A DNA stretch of 64,000 nucleotides from Candidatus Aalborgicola bjergmarkensis. Its GTDB lineage: Bacteria; Pseudomonadota; Gammaproteobacteria; Burkholderiales; Burkholderiaceae_C. The stretch is from assembly GCA_016708725.1 (NCBI GenBank), contig JADJFE010000011.1, positions 1 through 64,000 on the forward strand, in the 5' to 3' direction. A program made the translations under genes and the position numbers. How positions within the stretch are numbered: the stretch's first letter is position 1; each line of letters begins with the position of its first letter. Below, in pieces: positions 24,881 through 34,404 of the stretch. Below the pieces are notes generated by a model. The model was not told where the DNA came from, made no database searches, and saw nothing but the letters and a program-made list of their open reading frames with translations.

Positions 24881-27199
24881 TTACATCCGCTTTTCACGGG
24901 ACACGAAACGGGTTAAACGCAAGGCGTTCAGCACAACCAGCAAGGAACTGGCGGCCATCCCCAGGCCTGCAAGCCAGGCGGGCAACCATCCCATCACCGC
25001 CAAAGGCACACAAGCCGCGTTATAGATAAGTGCCCACCACAGATTTTGTCGCACCACGGAAGCTGTTCGCCGCGACAGCAATAACGTCTGCGCGACACTC
25101 CACAATTGTCCACCCATAACAACAAAATCGGCTTTGGCCTGTGCCAGCGGCACCGCCTGCCCCAGGACAAACGACACATTGGCGCCAGCCAGCACCGGAG
25201 CGTCGTTCAAACCATCCCCCACCATTGCCACCACGCGACCCTGCGCTTGCAACTGGCGCAGCGCAGCCAGTTTGTCATCGGGAGAACAACCACCGCGAAC
25301 ATACGCAGCAGCAATGCCTACCTGCGCTGCAACCCGTGCCGCAGCATCTGCACGATCACCGGAAAGCATATGAACGCGAACACCTTCCCCCATCAAAGCC
25401 GCAACAACGGCGCGGGACTCGGAGCGAATATCCTCCTGCAACGCAAAAGTTGCCAGCCACCCCGCCGCATCGCTGAGATAGGCATACAAACCTTCCCCTT
25501 GCTCAGGCGACACGCCACAAAAAGCTGCTGACCCCAAACGCAAAACAGCATTCGGTGTATCAGGTTGTGCGACCGTACCGGTAATGCCCTGTCCGACCAC
25601 CTCCGTCGCCGTAGTACATGTCCATTCGCCCACGGGTTTATCGCCATGGGCTGCTGTAGCTGCTGCATCCAATGCCCTGGACACCGGATGCAATGAATGC
25701 CGGGCCAGTGCGCCTGCCATCGCCAATGCCTGCGCATCCAATACACCAGGGCGTGTGCGCACGCAAACCAGTACTACCGCATCACGTGTCAAGGTTCCGG
25801 TTTTATCAAACACCAGGGTATCAACCGCCGCAAGTGTCTCGAACGCCTGCAATCTGCGCACCAGCACACCGCTGCGCGCCAATACCCCTGCAGCAGCCAG
25901 CACCGCCGCAGGCGTTGCCAACGACAGTGCGCACGGACAGGTCACCACCAGAACGGCCACCGCCACCATCACCGCATGCCCCGGATTGCGGCTCCACCAC
26001 CAGACACAAGCCCCCACTGCTGCAACCAGCACCGCCAGAAGAAAGGGTTTGGCCAGGCGGTCCGCCAATTGCGCTGCAAGGGGTTTGTTGACCGATGCGT
26101 CCTCCATCAAGGCCACAATTTCTGCAAACCGTGTATCCGCACCCACGCGCTCCACCCGCACATCCACAGTACTGCTGAGGTTGTGGCTGCCAGAAAGAAC
26201 GTGCGCACCCAATCCACGCACCAGAGGCCGGGACTCCCCGCTTAACAAGGACTCATCCACCAGGGTTTCGCCCTGCACAATAACACCATCGGCAACAAAA
26301 GACTGCCCCGGATAAATGCGTACCAGGTCCCCCACAGCCACACGGCGCAAGGCCACGCGCTCACCACTTCCGTCCGGCTGCAAGCGCTCCACGCTGTCTG
26401 GCAAACGGTTCATCAATGCTTCCAAGGCACCCGCCGTGCGGTCACGCAAGCGCAACTCCAGCCAACGCCCGCTCAACAAAAAGAAGACGAACATCGTCAG
26501 CGAATCAAAATACACCGCATGGCCGAAAATTCCATCGGGTTCAAACGTGCCCGCCGTACTGACCACGAAAGTGATCAGCATGCCCAAGGCCACCGGCAAA
26601 TCCATGCTGATGCGCATGCGCACCACGTCACGCCAGGCATTGCGAAAAAATGGACCGCACGAGAAAAACACTACCGGCAGCGTCAACACCCACGAGGCCC
26701 AGCGCAACAGATGCTCCATTTCGGCACTCAAATCGCCCGGATGCGCGGTGTAGGCCGGGTAGGCGTACATCATGATCTGCATCATGCAAAAACCGGCCAC
26801 CAACCAGCGCCACAGCGCCTGGCGCGTTTCCAGTTTGCGGCGCTCACTGGCAAATACATCATTGGCCGGCACAGCACGGTAGCCACTATCCTGCACGGCC
26901 TGCATCCAGGCTGAAGGTTTTACCTGTGCATCGGACCAGATCACCCTGGCCCTGCGGCTGGCCAGACTCACCTGGGCACGGTGCACGCCCGCTGTCCGCA
27001 GCAAGGCATCTTCCACCGTCAGGGTGCACGCCGCACAATGCATACCCTCCACCACCACGCTGGATTCCCACAACCCGCCCTGCTCACCCTGCTGAATTAC
27101 AGGCCGACTGAACGCGCTCCATTCCTGTGGATCATCCAGCAAGTGCAAGGTAGCAACCGGGTCAAGCTGCATCAAAGGGGTGGGCAAAGGTGAAAGCAT
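24881..27199 (-). CDS. ccoI: copper-type P1B-ATPase CcoI for cbb3 oxidase
   Basis: This heavy-metal pump delivers copper for CuB of the cbb3 oxidase. The 772-residue protein has an N-terminal extension, one HMA metal-binding domain (GMHCAACTL, cysteines about 55 and 58), the transmembrane CPC motif in TCPCALSLATPAA, the phosphorylation site DKTGTLTRD, and the hinge MVGDGLNDAPVLAGANVS. Its place directly ahead of ccoS and ccoN supports the CcoI (FixI) role rather than general copper efflux. It is divergent from the polyamine-binding-protein gene. Confidence 0.93.
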   Translation of the reverse strand: MLSPLPTPLMQLDPVATLHLLDDPQEWSAFSRPVIQQGEQGGLWESSVVVEGMHCAACTLTVEDALLRTAGVHRAQVSLASRRARVIWSDAQVKPSAWMQAVQDSGYRAVPANDVFASERRKLETRQALWRWLVAGFCMMQIMMYAYPAYTAHPGDLSAEMEHLLRWASWVLTLPVVFFSCGPFFRNAWRDVVRMRISMDLPVALGMLITFVVSTAGTFEPDGIFGHAVYFDSLTMFVFFLLSGRWLELRLRDRTAGALEALMNRLPDSVERLQPDGSGERVALRRVAVGDLVRIYPGQSFVADGVIVQGETLVDESLLSGESRPLVRGLGAHVLSGSHNLSSTVDVRVERVGADTRFAEIVALMEDASVNKPLAAQLADRLAKPFLLAVLVAAVGACVWWWSRNPGHAVMVAVAVLVVTCPCALSLATPAAVLAAAGVLARSGVLVRRLQAFETLAAVDTLVFDKTGTLTRDAVVLVCVRTRPGVLDAQALAMAGALARHSLHPVSRALDAAATAAHGDKPVGEWTCTTATEVVGQGITGTVAQPDTPNAVLRLGSAAFCGVSPEQGEGLYAYLSDAAGWLATFALQEDIRSESRAVVAALMGEGVRVHMLSGDRADAAARVAAQVGIAAAYVRGGCSPDDKLAALRQLQAQGRVVAMVGDGLNDAPVLAGANVSFVLGQAVPLAQAKADFVVMGGQLWSVAQTLLLSRRTASVVRQNLWWALIYNAACVPLAVMGWLPAWLAGLGMAASSLLVVLNALRLTRFVSREKRM

Positions 27200-27322
27200 A
27201 AAACGCGCGGAAAATCACGTCCGCGTACCCCCAGTATCGCACCCCATCACCGCACCGCCCGGCGCACCAATGCTCAGTACAATCCACGTCTTTCAAATTC
27301 CAGTACGGAAAGGACTGATTCA

Positions 27323-28444
27323 ATGGCCCATGGTTATAAAAAATTCAGCGTGACGTTGGCACTTGTCGGCAGCACATTGCTGGGTACGGTTGGTGCGCAG
27401 ACCACAGGAGAGAAGGTGCTCAATATCTTCAACTGGTCGGACTACATTGCCGAGGACACCATCAAGAATTTCGAGAAGGAAACCGGCATCAAGGTCCGCT
27501 ATGACAACTACGACAACAATGAAATCCTGCACGCCAAGCTGGTGGCTGGCAAAACCGGCTACGACATCGTGGTGCCCGGCGCCCACTTTGCCAAGACCCA
27601 GATTGAAGGCGGCCTGCTGCAAAAGCTCGACAAAACCAAACTGACCAACTGGGGTAATCTGGACAAGGGGTTGCTGGAACAGTTGGGCAAGGTCGATCCC
27701 GGCAACCAGTACCTGGTGAACTGGCTTTGGGGCTACGTAACCGTGGGTATCAATGTCAACAAGGTCAAGGCAGCGCTGGGTGACATGCCTATGCCGGACA
27801 ATGCCTGGAGCCTGTTGTTTGACACCCAGTACGTGAGCAAGCTCAAGAAGTGCGGCGTCAGCGTTCTGGATTCAGCTTCGGAAGTGATACCCGCTGCCTT
27901 GTTGTACGCTGGCAAGTCCCCCTTTAGCAAGGATGCTGCGGACTATGACGCTGCCGCCAAGGTGCTCAAGGACATCCGCCCCTTTGTGACCCGCTTCTCG
28001 TCTTCGGGCTATATCGAAGAAATGGCCAGTGGTGCTACCTGTCTGGTGATGGGTTTTTCGGGCGACATCAACATTGCTCGTGACCGCGCAGCCAAGGCTA
28101 AAAACAAGACCCCGGTTGTCATCGAGGCTTTGGTTCCGAAGACTGGCGCCACGCTGTTCTTTGACAGCATGGCCATTCCCAAGGATGCCAAGAACGTGGA
28201 AAACGCCCACCTGTTTATCAATTACATCCTGCGCCCGGAAGTGCATGCCTCTTTGACCAACAAGGTGTTCTATGCTAACCCGAACGCCGCATCCCTGAAG
28301 TTTGTGAAGAAGGAAGTCGCCGACAACAAGACCATCTTCCTGGACGAAGCCGCCACCAAGACCATGATCGCCCCGGACGCCTTGCCGCAAGCCATTCGCA
28401 AGGTGCAGACCCGCACCTTTACCAACTTCAAGTCAGGACGCTAA
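27323..28444 (+). CDS. polyamine (spermidine/putrescine) ABC transporter binding protein, PotF/PotD family
   Basis: This 373-residue periplasmic protein has a signal peptide ending near GTVGAQT and the family start KVLNIFNWSDYIAEDTIKNFEKETGIKVRYD. YDNNEILHAKLVAGKTGYDIVVPG and LVNWLWGYVTVGIN are typical ligand-lobe segments. AAGGA lies eight bases before the ATG. No permease or ATPase genes are nearby, so it would have to serve a transporter encoded elsewhere. Its stop overlaps the stop of the convergent sensor kinase gene by four bases. Confidence 0.92.
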   Translation: MAHGYKKFSVTLALVGSTLLGTVGAQTTGEKVLNIFNWSDYIAEDTIKNFEKETGIKVRYDNYDNNEILHAKLVAGKTGYDIVVPGAHFAKTQIEGGLLQKLDKTKLTNWGNLDKGLLEQLGKVDPGNQYLVNWLWGYVTVGINVNKVKAALGDMPMPDNAWSLLFDTQYVSKLKKCGVSVLDSASEVIPAALLYAGKSPFSKDAADYDAAAKVLKDIRPFVTRFSSSGYIEEMASGATCLVMGFSGDINIARDRAAKAKNKTPVVIEALVPKTGATLFFDSMAIPKDAKNVENAHLFINYILRPEVHASLTNKVFYANPNAASLKFVKKEVADNKTIFLDEAATKTMIAPDALPQAIRKVQTRTFTNFKSGR

Positions 28445-29691
28445 GGTTTTTGCACCAGCGGCAGTCGGATTTCGAAGCACGCGCCACCTTCAATCCGGTT
28501 GTTGCACGCCACGCTCCCGCCGTGGCGCAGTGCAATCGATTTGACCAAAGCCAAACCCAATCCGACGCCACCATCGCGCTCGGAAGCCCCCGGCAGACGG
28601 TAAAAGGGTTCGAAAATCCGCTCCTGAAACGCTTCGGGCACCCCCGGACCGCCGTCGCACACCCGCACCAGCGCCATGCTGGCGTTGGCTGTGAGGTGTA
28701 ATGAGACCTCACCACCCGCATGGCGCCGGGCATTTTCCAGCAGATTGCGCAGCGCGCGGCGTAGCAGTTTGGTCACGCCGGGCACCAGCAGTTCGTTGCC
28801 ACCCGGTTGCACCAGCTGCACCTCCAGACTGGCACCCGTGCGGGCGCACTCCTCGGCGGCAAGGCCCAATAAGTCCACCTGCTCGATGGTGCCCAGGTCG
28901 GCCTCGTGCGCATCGAGGCGGCTGGCCAGCAGAATTTCTTCTATCAAGCTATCGAGTTCGCTGATATTGCGCGCGATCTCGTCCCTGGCAGCTGTGGCTG
29001 CAGTGCCCTTGGGCGTATCCGTATCCATCAGCTCCAGCCCCATGCGGATGCGTGCCAGTGGCGAGCGCAGCTCGTGCGAGGCATTGGCCAGCAAGGACTT
29101 TTGCGCAGCCAGCAGCGCATCTCTGGTTTTGACCAGGGTTTCGATCTGCTGCGCCGCATGGTTGAAACGTTGCGCCAGAAAACCCACGTCGTCATCGCCA
29201 CCTACGGGAACACGCACACTCAGCTGGCCATCGCCCCATTGTTCGACGCTGTGTTGCAAGGCTTCCAGCCGGCGCGTCAGACGGCGCACTATCGGATACG
29301 TTGCCAGCGCCACCGCCACGGCCACCAGAGCCAGCGACCAGAAAAAGCCAAAGGGCGCACGCCCGCCCGGTTGTGGTGGCCGTGGCAGATGCATGTGGAT
29401 GGTCTGGCCATCGCGCATGCGCAAATCAAACTCCGGGCCTTCGCCATTGCGGCCCTGCATTGCGGGATCGGGTGGTGGCCTGTCCGGCGGGAATCCGCGT
29501 GGACCGGGACCGGGTGGCCCAGGCCCCAGGCGGACGCGCCCATGGCCGATGATGTCCCCGGCGGCGTTGCGCGCCACCACCTCGCGCAGCGGCGGATCGG
29601 CTGCCATGCGCCAGGCCCACCCCACCAGTAAAGTCAGTACCGCAACTGCCAGAACAACCGCCAGCCAGATACGCAGGTAGAGCTTGTTCAT
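28441..29691 (-). CDS. membrane sensor histidine kinase (OmpR-partner type)
   Basis: This two-component sensor has about 416 residues. Two membrane helices (LYLRIWLAVVLAVAVLTLLVGWAW and FGFFWSLALVAVAVALATYPI) enclose a small periplasmic loop unusually rich in Pro, Gly and Arg. A HAMP domain follows, then the H-box NASHELRSPLARIRMGLEL, N-box LRNLLENARRH, and ATP sites VCDGGPGVPEAFQERIFEPF and GGVGLGLALVKS. I chose ATG 29691; a TTG at 29739 would overlap the regulator stop as TTGA. The signal sensed is unknown. Confidence 0.92.
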   Translation of the reverse strand: MNKLYLRIWLAVVLAVAVLTLLVGWAWRMAADPPLREVVARNAAGDIIGHGRVRLGPGPPGPGPRGFPPDRPPPDPAMQGRNGEGPEFDLRMRDGQTIHMHLPRPPQPGGRAPFGFFWSLALVAVAVALATYPIVRRLTRRLEALQHSVEQWGDGQLSVRVPVGGDDDVGFLAQRFNHAAQQIETLVKTRDALLAAQKSLLANASHELRSPLARIRMGLELMDTDTPKGTAATAARDEIARNISELDSLIEEILLASRLDAHEADLGTIEQVDLLGLAAEECARTGASLEVQLVQPGGNELLVPGVTKLLRRALRNLLENARRHAGGEVSLHLTANASMALVRVCDGGPGVPEAFQERIFEPFYRLPGASERDGGVGLGLALVKSIALRHGGSVACNNRIEGGACFEIRLPLVQKP

Positions 29692-29735
29692 GGCTTGTTC
29701 ATGGCGTGTGCTGCGTACGCTGCCCTGCAAACGCC

Positions 29736-30455
29736 TCAATCCTGGTGCCGCGCAAACACGTAGCCCACGCCGCGCACGGTCAGGATGCGCTTGGGAGCCT
29801 TGGGGTCCGCCTCAATGGCGGCGCGAATCCGGCCCATGTGCACGTCAATCGAGCGGTCAAAGGCATCCAGCTCACGCCCGCGTACCGCCTCCATGATCTG
29901 CTCGCGTGTCAACACCCGCCCCGCACGCTCGGCCAGCACCACCAGCAAATCGAACTGGTGCGAAGTCAGTTCGCAGGGCACGGCGTTGACCGCAACGTTG
30001 CGGGCATCGCGGTCAATGCTCAGGGAACCAAACTGCAACACCGTACTGGCGCCGGGCGGGCCATCTACCCGGCGGCGCAGGACGGCCCGGATGCGGGCCA
30101 GCAACTCACGCGGCTCGAACGGCTTGGGCAGATAGTCGTCGGCGCCAACCTCCAGCCCGATGATGCGGTCCATCGCATCGCCCTTGGCGGTGAGCATCAA
30201 TATCGGCGTCTGCGCCAGCGCGCCGGGGAGTGTGCGGATACGGCGGCAGACCTCCAGACCGTCCATATCGGGCAGCATCAGGTCCAGAATCACCAGGTCA
30301 ATCGCCGCACCCGATTGTTCAGGCCGCGTCAAGCGCGCCAGTCCGCTATGGCCATCGCCTGCGCGGCTGATGCCAAACCCGGACTGCTCCAGGTACTGCG
30401 CGACCATCGCCGCCAGCCGGGCGTCGTCTTCGATTATCAACAGGTGTTGGTTCAT
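29736..30455 (-). CDS. OmpR-family response regulator
   Basis: The 239-residue protein has a receiver domain starting MNQHLLIIEDDARLAAMVAQ, the phosphoacceptor Asp in LVILDLMLPDMDGLEV, conserved Lys in ADDYLPKPFEPRELLARI, and a C-terminal winged helix (VLTREQIMEAVRGRELDAFDRSIDVHMGRIRAAIE, ILTVRGVGYVF). It is read just before the kinase gene, so the two form an operon. The RstA/CpxR group is closest by eye, but the target genes cannot be inferred. Confidence 0.93.
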   Translation of the reverse strand: MNQHLLIIEDDARLAAMVAQYLEQSGFGISRAGDGHSGLARLTRPEQSGAAIDLVILDLMLPDMDGLEVCRRIRTLPGALAQTPILMLTAKGDAMDRIIGLEVGADDYLPKPFEPRELLARIRAVLRRRVDGPPGASTVLQFGSLSIDRDARNVAVNAVPCELTSHQFDLLVVLAERAGRVLTREQIMEAVRGRELDAFDRSIDVHMGRIRAAIEADPKAPKRILTVRGVGYVFARHQD

Positions 30456-30552
30456 GCCAGCAGTGTACGCAACCGCACCGGGCCTGGTATGCAGCGCATT
30501 TGAAGCCGCTGTAAAGTTTGGTAAACGCCGCGTTATGCGACTTTGCGACTTT

Positions 30553-31011
30553 TTATGTGACCGGCTTGTTTTTTGCCTCTTGTGCAGCGCTAACGCCGGC
30601 GCGCAGGGCCAGGAGGTAGCTGTTGACGCCAAAGCCGCAAATCTGGCCCCTTACAACATCGGACAACACGGAAACGTGGCGAAACGATTCGCGGGCATGG
30701 ATATTGGACATGTGCACTTCGACAATCGGGCAGCTCAAAATGGCCAAGGCATCGCGGATGCCATAGCTGTAATGCGTCCACGCACCCGCATTGATCAAAA
30801 CAGCATCCACCAGGTCAGAATGGGCATGGTGGATTTTGTCGCACATCGCACCTTCATGGTTGGTTTGAAAGCACTCCAGCTCCACGCCCAGCTCCTGCGC
30901 CAGTGTGGCCAGGCTGGCATTGATTTCGTCCAGTGTGACGCTGCCGTAGTGTGCGGGGTCACGCTTGCCAAACGTATTGAGGTTGATGCCGTGCAAAACG
31001 AGGATTTTCAT
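30553..31011 (-). CDS. aroQ: type II 3-dehydroquinate dehydratase
   Basis: This dodecameric enzyme makes 3-dehydroshikimate in aromatic amino-acid synthesis. The 152-residue protein has LVLHGINLNTFGKRDPAHYG, where the common form is HGPNLNLLG...PxxYG; the catalytic Tyr and His are present in HYGSV and IVEVHMSNIHARESFRH. The substrate loop INAGAWTHYSYGIRDAL is intact. This Ile-for-Pro variant occurs in a recognised betaproteobacterial subgroup. The start lies three bases after the stop of the FFLEELY-protein gene, so they are co-transcribed. Confidence 0.93.
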   Translation of the reverse strand: MKILVLHGINLNTFGKRDPAHYGSVTLDEINASLATLAQELGVELECFQTNHEGAMCDKIHHAHSDLVDAVLINAGAWTHYSYGIRDALAILSCPIVEVHMSNIHARESFRHVSVLSDVVRGQICGFGVNSYLLALRAGVSAAQEAKNKPVT

Positions 31012-31014
31012 GGG

Positions 31015-31818
31015 TCATTGGCCATTGGTGATGGGTTGCGCGCTTAATACGGGTGTCAAGGCCGGTGTTGTCGCTGCGGCCAGGCACGCGCGCAGTTCGG
31101 ATACACAGGCCAGCCTGTCGGTGGAAAAAAGCCGCGCAAACCATTGCGACTCGCGCGTACGGATCGTCTGGAGAAACTCGGTAGCCCGGGACTCTTTGCC
31201 CGACATACTGGCAAAGGTGTCAAATCCGGCTTCAAGAAAGGATTGCAAGGAGCCCAGGCCCATGGCGTTGGCGGGGCGGCGCATCATTCTAAGCATCAGA
31301 CGCAGCCCAGGTGTACGGGTCAGGTGGTCAATTTCGGCGCCCATGCGCAACACCATTTCCAGCTGCCGGTTGCGGTCCTCGACCCTGCCGACGGTGTTCC
31401 AGGCCGTGATATAGCGTTCAACATTGTCCGTTTCCACAGCAGAATCCGTCTCGGTCTGCATCCAGACCAGTGCCATCTGGTGGTCGAGTTCCTCGCTGAG
31501 GATGTGCAACTCGGCCAGGGCCACGGCCGTTGCCACGACCTGGCCGGGGAAAAAGGTTTGCAAGCCACGGGCGATGCGCGCAAACTGGAGGTCGCGTTGC
31601 GAATAGTCCTTGTCGCTGTACAGCTCCACCAGAAAGAACTGCGCCGCGCTGCCGTATTCTTGCGACTGCAATAAATCGGCATAGGCACCGGCAAACCGTT
31701 GTGCCTGAAAGTGCTTAACAGCGCTGGTGGCCGCCAGTAGCGCAGGCTTGGACTGCGTTTCCAGGCGCAATGCCTGAACCCGTGCTACCGCGTCCCGAAT
31801 CGTTTGTGCAGCATCCAT
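31015..31818 (-). CDS. FFLEELY-motif protein
   Basis: This 267-residue cytoplasmic, mostly helical protein starts at ATG 31818 (MDAAQTIRDAVARVQALRL). Its name-giving motif appears as QFFLVELYSDKDYSQRDLQFARI at about residues 60-83, with Val in place of the first Glu of FFLEELY. No catalytic motif is visible and the function of the family is unknown. It is directly followed by aroQ on the same strand. An upstream extension of the frame overlaps the end of the protease gene and is not credible. Confidence 0.82.
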   Translation of the reverse strand: MDAAQTIRDAVARVQALRLETQSKPALLAATSAVKHFQAQRFAGAYADLLQSQEYGSAAQFFLVELYSDKDYSQRDLQFARIARGLQTFFPGQVVATAVALAELHILSEELDHQMALVWMQTETDSAVETDNVERYITAWNTVGRVEDRNRQLEMVLRMGAEIDHLTRTPGLRLMLRMMRRPANAMGLGSLQSFLEAGFDTFASMSGKESRATEFLQTIRTRESQWFARLFSTDRLACVSELRACLAAATTPALTPVLSAQPITNGQ

Positions 31819-31840
31819 AATGTGTGTGAGTGTACAGTGT

Positions 31841-31888
31841 TGCCAAATAAAGCCTGCATGCCTTATGCGACAAGCGGGTGCAGCTATA
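31841..31888 (-). repeat. dispersed palindromic intergenic repeat, copy C
   Basis: The reverse strand reads TATAGCTGCACCCGCTTGTC, then GCATAAGGCATGCAGGC, closely matching the inverted pair at 36655 and 36786. It lies between the protease gene and the FFLEELY gene, just upstream of the latter. Confidence 0.6.
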
Positions 31889-31897
31889 AAAATAATA

Positions 31898-33040
31898 TCA
31901 ACGTGGTCTGGTGCGTTGCCTGGGGCGCACGCCGGGCGTGACCTCCAGCTCCAGCGGCTGGTTCTTGCGTTCGATGAAAAACCGTGCCGCCGCGCCCGGC
32001 CTGAGGGCGGCCACTGCAGAGAGCAACTGGGCGACGTTCGTGACCGGTTGGTCGGCAATTTTCATGATCACGTCGCCAGGGTGAATACCGGCTTGGGCCG
32101 CAGGGCCATTTTGCAAGACCCCGGTGATGATGACACCCTGGCGGGTCTTGATGTCAAAGGTCTCGGCCAGTTCAGGGGACAGGTCGTTGGGCTCCACGCC
32201 GATCCAGCCACGGGTGATCTGGCCGTCCTTGACAATGCCTTCGAGCACCTGCTTGGCAGTGGACACCGGGATGGCAAACCCGATGCCCATGCTACCCCCT
32301 GAGCGCGAGTAGATCGCGGTATTGATACCGAGCAGATTGCCCTGCGTATCGACCAGGGCACCGCCCGAATTGCCAGGATTGATGGCGGCATCGGTCTGGA
32401 TGAAGTTTTCAAAGGTATTGATGCCCAGCTGGTTGCGGCCCAGTGCACTGACAATGCCACTGGTCACCGTCTGGCCTACGCCAAACGGGTTGCCAATCGC
32501 CAGCACCTGGTCGCCCACCTGAACCTGGTCCGAATTGCCCAGAACGATGACCGGCAGCCGTTCCAGCTCAATTTTCAGGATGGCCAGATCGGTGTCCGGG
32601 TCGGTGCCAATCACCTTGGCGCGGGCCACGCGGCTGTCATTGAGCACCACCTCGATTTCATCGGCCCCTTCGACCACGTGGTTGTTGGTCAGGATGTAAC
32701 CACCGGGGCTGACGATCACCCCGCTGCCCAGCCCCGCTTGTGGCTCATTGCCCTGGTCGCCAAAGAAAAACCGGAACCACGGATCGCTGGCATTGGGATT
32801 GCGGCGCGCCGCCTTGCTGGTGTTGATGCTGACCACGGCAGCCGATGCCTTTTGCGCAGCCTGGCGAAAGCTGCCCACGGGCGCTTCCATCGCCAATGGC
32901 GCGGGCGCCTCGACGAAAGACACCGACCGCTCGCCCCCCGGTGCGCGTGCCAGCCATTGCGGCTTGAGGGTCAGCACCACAAAGTAGACCGCCAGCAGTA
33001 CAGTGGTGGTTTGGGAGAACAATAACCAAAATCGTTTCAT
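31898..33040 (-). CDS. membrane-anchored HtrA-family serine protease (DegS/DegQ-like)
   Basis: The 380-residue envelope protease begins with a single N-terminal anchor helix (FWLLFSQTTTVLLAVYFVVLTL, no obvious cleavage site). The trypsin-like domain has His in ILTNNHVVEGAD, Asp in GTDPDTDLAILKIE and Ser in INPGNSGGALVDTQG. A single PDZ domain follows (GVIITGVLQNGPAAQAGIHPGDVIMKI). One PDZ domain and an anchor make it more like DegS/AlgW than the soluble two-PDZ DegP, so envelope-stress signalling is possible. Confidence 0.92.
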   Translation of the reverse strand: MKRFWLLFSQTTTVLLAVYFVVLTLKPQWLARAPGGERSVSFVEAPAPLAMEAPVGSFRQAAQKASAAVVSINTSKAARRNPNASDPWFRFFFGDQGNEPQAGLGSGVIVSPGGYILTNNHVVEGADEIEVVLNDSRVARAKVIGTDPDTDLAILKIELERLPVIVLGNSDQVQVGDQVLAIGNPFGVGQTVTSGIVSALGRNQLGINTFENFIQTDAAINPGNSGGALVDTQGNLLGINTAIYSRSGGSMGIGFAIPVSTAKQVLEGIVKDGQITRGWIGVEPNDLSPELAETFDIKTRQGVIITGVLQNGPAAQAGIHPGDVIMKIADQPVTNVAQLLSAVAALRPGAAARFFIERKNQPLELEVTPGVRPRQRTRPR

Positions 33041-33160
33041 GGTAATTCCAGGCGGGCGGTCAATCAGTCAATCAATCAATTGATCAATCGTGCATTGACC
33101 AGGCGCAATTGTAGAGTGCGTGCCACTGCGGAGGGGGCAGGCTCTTATTACTACGTTTTC

Positions 33161-33306
33161 AGTAGCTGTCCCCGCTTGTCCCACGGCGGTTAGCGGCTGA
33201 TTTGATGCTAATTTGAGGCCAAATTGAGGCTAAAAACGTGCCACGGAGGCTTGCGAGGCGCACCTGCAGTGCAGTTTTGGTGTTTTTCATATCACGGGTG
33301 ATATGA
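33161..33306 (+). repeat. about 140-bp dispersed intergenic element, copy 1
   Basis: The stretch begins AGTAGCTGTCCCCGCTTGTC and ends TCATATCACGGGTGATATGA, which is a palindrome with 9-base arms. It aligns along its whole length with 58672-58806, sharing blocks such as ATTTGATGC, TAATTTG, GGCCAAA, TGCCAC, AGGCTTGC, GCAGTTTT and TCATATCACGGG. It has no coding potential. It occupies most of the gap between the protease gene and the YkgJ-like gene; a short run of TCAA/CAAT repeats lies at about 33060-33090. Confidence 0.75.
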
Positions 33307-33331
33307 TATTGCGATATATTGCCTCCCTGCC

Positions 33332-33661
33332 ATGGCCCACACGCAAACCAGCACCGAACGCATCATTCCCATTCACGCACAGGCTCCACCCAAGCCCGCG
33401 CCGGGCGCGCCCTGCAATGGCTGCGGGGTCTGTTGCCTGTTCGAGCCCTGCCCGTTAGGCGTGCTGGCATCGCGCAAACGCAGCGGCGCTTGCCATCTGC
33501 TGCAATGGGATGCAGCGCACCAGCGTTACCACTGCGGTGCGGTGGCGCATGCAGCGACCTTGCCCTGGCCTGTGGCCGCGTTATGGCGCCGCCTGGCATT
33601 GCGCTGGATTGCCGCCGGGGCAGGTTGCGACAGTACACTTGAGACATTTCCATCACCATGA
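33332..33661 (+). CDS. YkgJ-like cysteine-cluster protein
   Basis: The 109-residue protein carries CNGCGVCCLFEPCPLGVL in its first half and further cysteines (GACHLLQWD, YHCGAVAH), the pattern of the YkgJ family of predicted zinc- or iron-chelating proteins. There is no signal peptide; the C-terminal part is hydrophobic and Trp/Ala-rich. Its TGA overlaps the ATG of the Nif3-family gene (ATGA), so the two are translated together. The exact metal and role are unknown. Confidence 0.78.
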   Translation: MAHTQTSTERIIPIHAQAPPKPAPGAPCNGCGVCCLFEPCPLGVLASRKRSGACHLLQWDAAHQRYHCGAVAHAATLPWPVAALWRRLALRWIAAGAGCDSTLETFPSP

Positions 33662-34404
33662 CCGACCGCCAAACGTTACTTTCCGCGCTGGATGCCATGC
33701 TCCAGCCCCACCAGTTCAAGGACTACTGCCCCAATGGCTTGCAGGTGGAAGGTGCCCAGGAGGTGCGCAAGATTGTCTCCGGCGTCACCGCCAGCCTGGC
33801 CCTGATCGAAGCCGCCGTGGCCCACCAGGCCGATACTATCCTGGTACACCATGGCCTGTTCTGGCGCGGGCACGATGGCCGGGTCACAGGCTGGTTGCGC
33901 CAACGCCTGGCGCTGCTGCTGGCCCACAATATCAATCTGATCGCCTACCACCTGCCGCTGGACGCCCACCCCACGCTGGGCAACAACGCACAGCTTGGTG
34001 CGCGGCTGGGCTTGCAGGAAACGGGCCGCTTTGGCGAACAACAGCTTGGCTGGATTGGCGAACAAACATTTCCAAATTCCCAGGCCTTGGCCGAACGGGT
34101 CGAGGCTGTGCTGGGCCGTTCTGTACTGCTGATTCCGGGCAAGACAGGTGCTGTGCGGCGCGTTGGCTGGTGCAGCGGCGGGGCGCAGTCGTACTTTGAA
34201 GCCGCCATTGCCTGCGGTGTCGATGCCTTCATCACCGGCGAGATTTCCGAGCCGCAGGTGCATCTGGCGCGGGAGTGCGGGGTTGCCTATCTGGCCTGCG
34301 GCCACCATGCCACCGAGCGTTATGGTGTCCTGGCGCTGGCAGGCACAATCGCTGCCGAATGGGGGCTGGAGCACGTGTTCGTGGACATCGACAACCCGGC
34401 CTGA
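33658..34404 (+). CDS. Nif3-like dinuclear metal-centre protein
   Basis: The 248-residue protein matches the Nif3/YbgI (DUF34) family, which forms hexameric rings with a two-metal site. Metal ligands are seen in TILVHHGLFWRG (His-His), YHLPLDAHP (Asp-x-His) and, near the end, ACGHHATERYGV (His and Glu). DYCPNGLQVEG near the N-terminus is characteristic. The biochemical role of the family is unsettled; GTP cyclohydrolase I type 2 annotations are not well supported. It is coupled to the YkgJ-like gene by overlap. Confidence 0.92.
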   Translation: MTDRQTLLSALDAMLQPHQFKDYCPNGLQVEGAQEVRKIVSGVTASLALIEAAVAHQADTILVHHGLFWRGHDGRVTGWLRQRLALLLAHNINLIAYHLPLDAHPTLGNNAQLGARLGLQETGRFGEQQLGWIGEQTFPNSQALAERVEAVLGRSVLLIPGKTGAVRRVGWCSGGAQSYFEAAIACGVDAFITGEISEPQVHLARECGVAYLACGHHATERYGVLALAGTIAAEWGLEHVFVDIDNPA

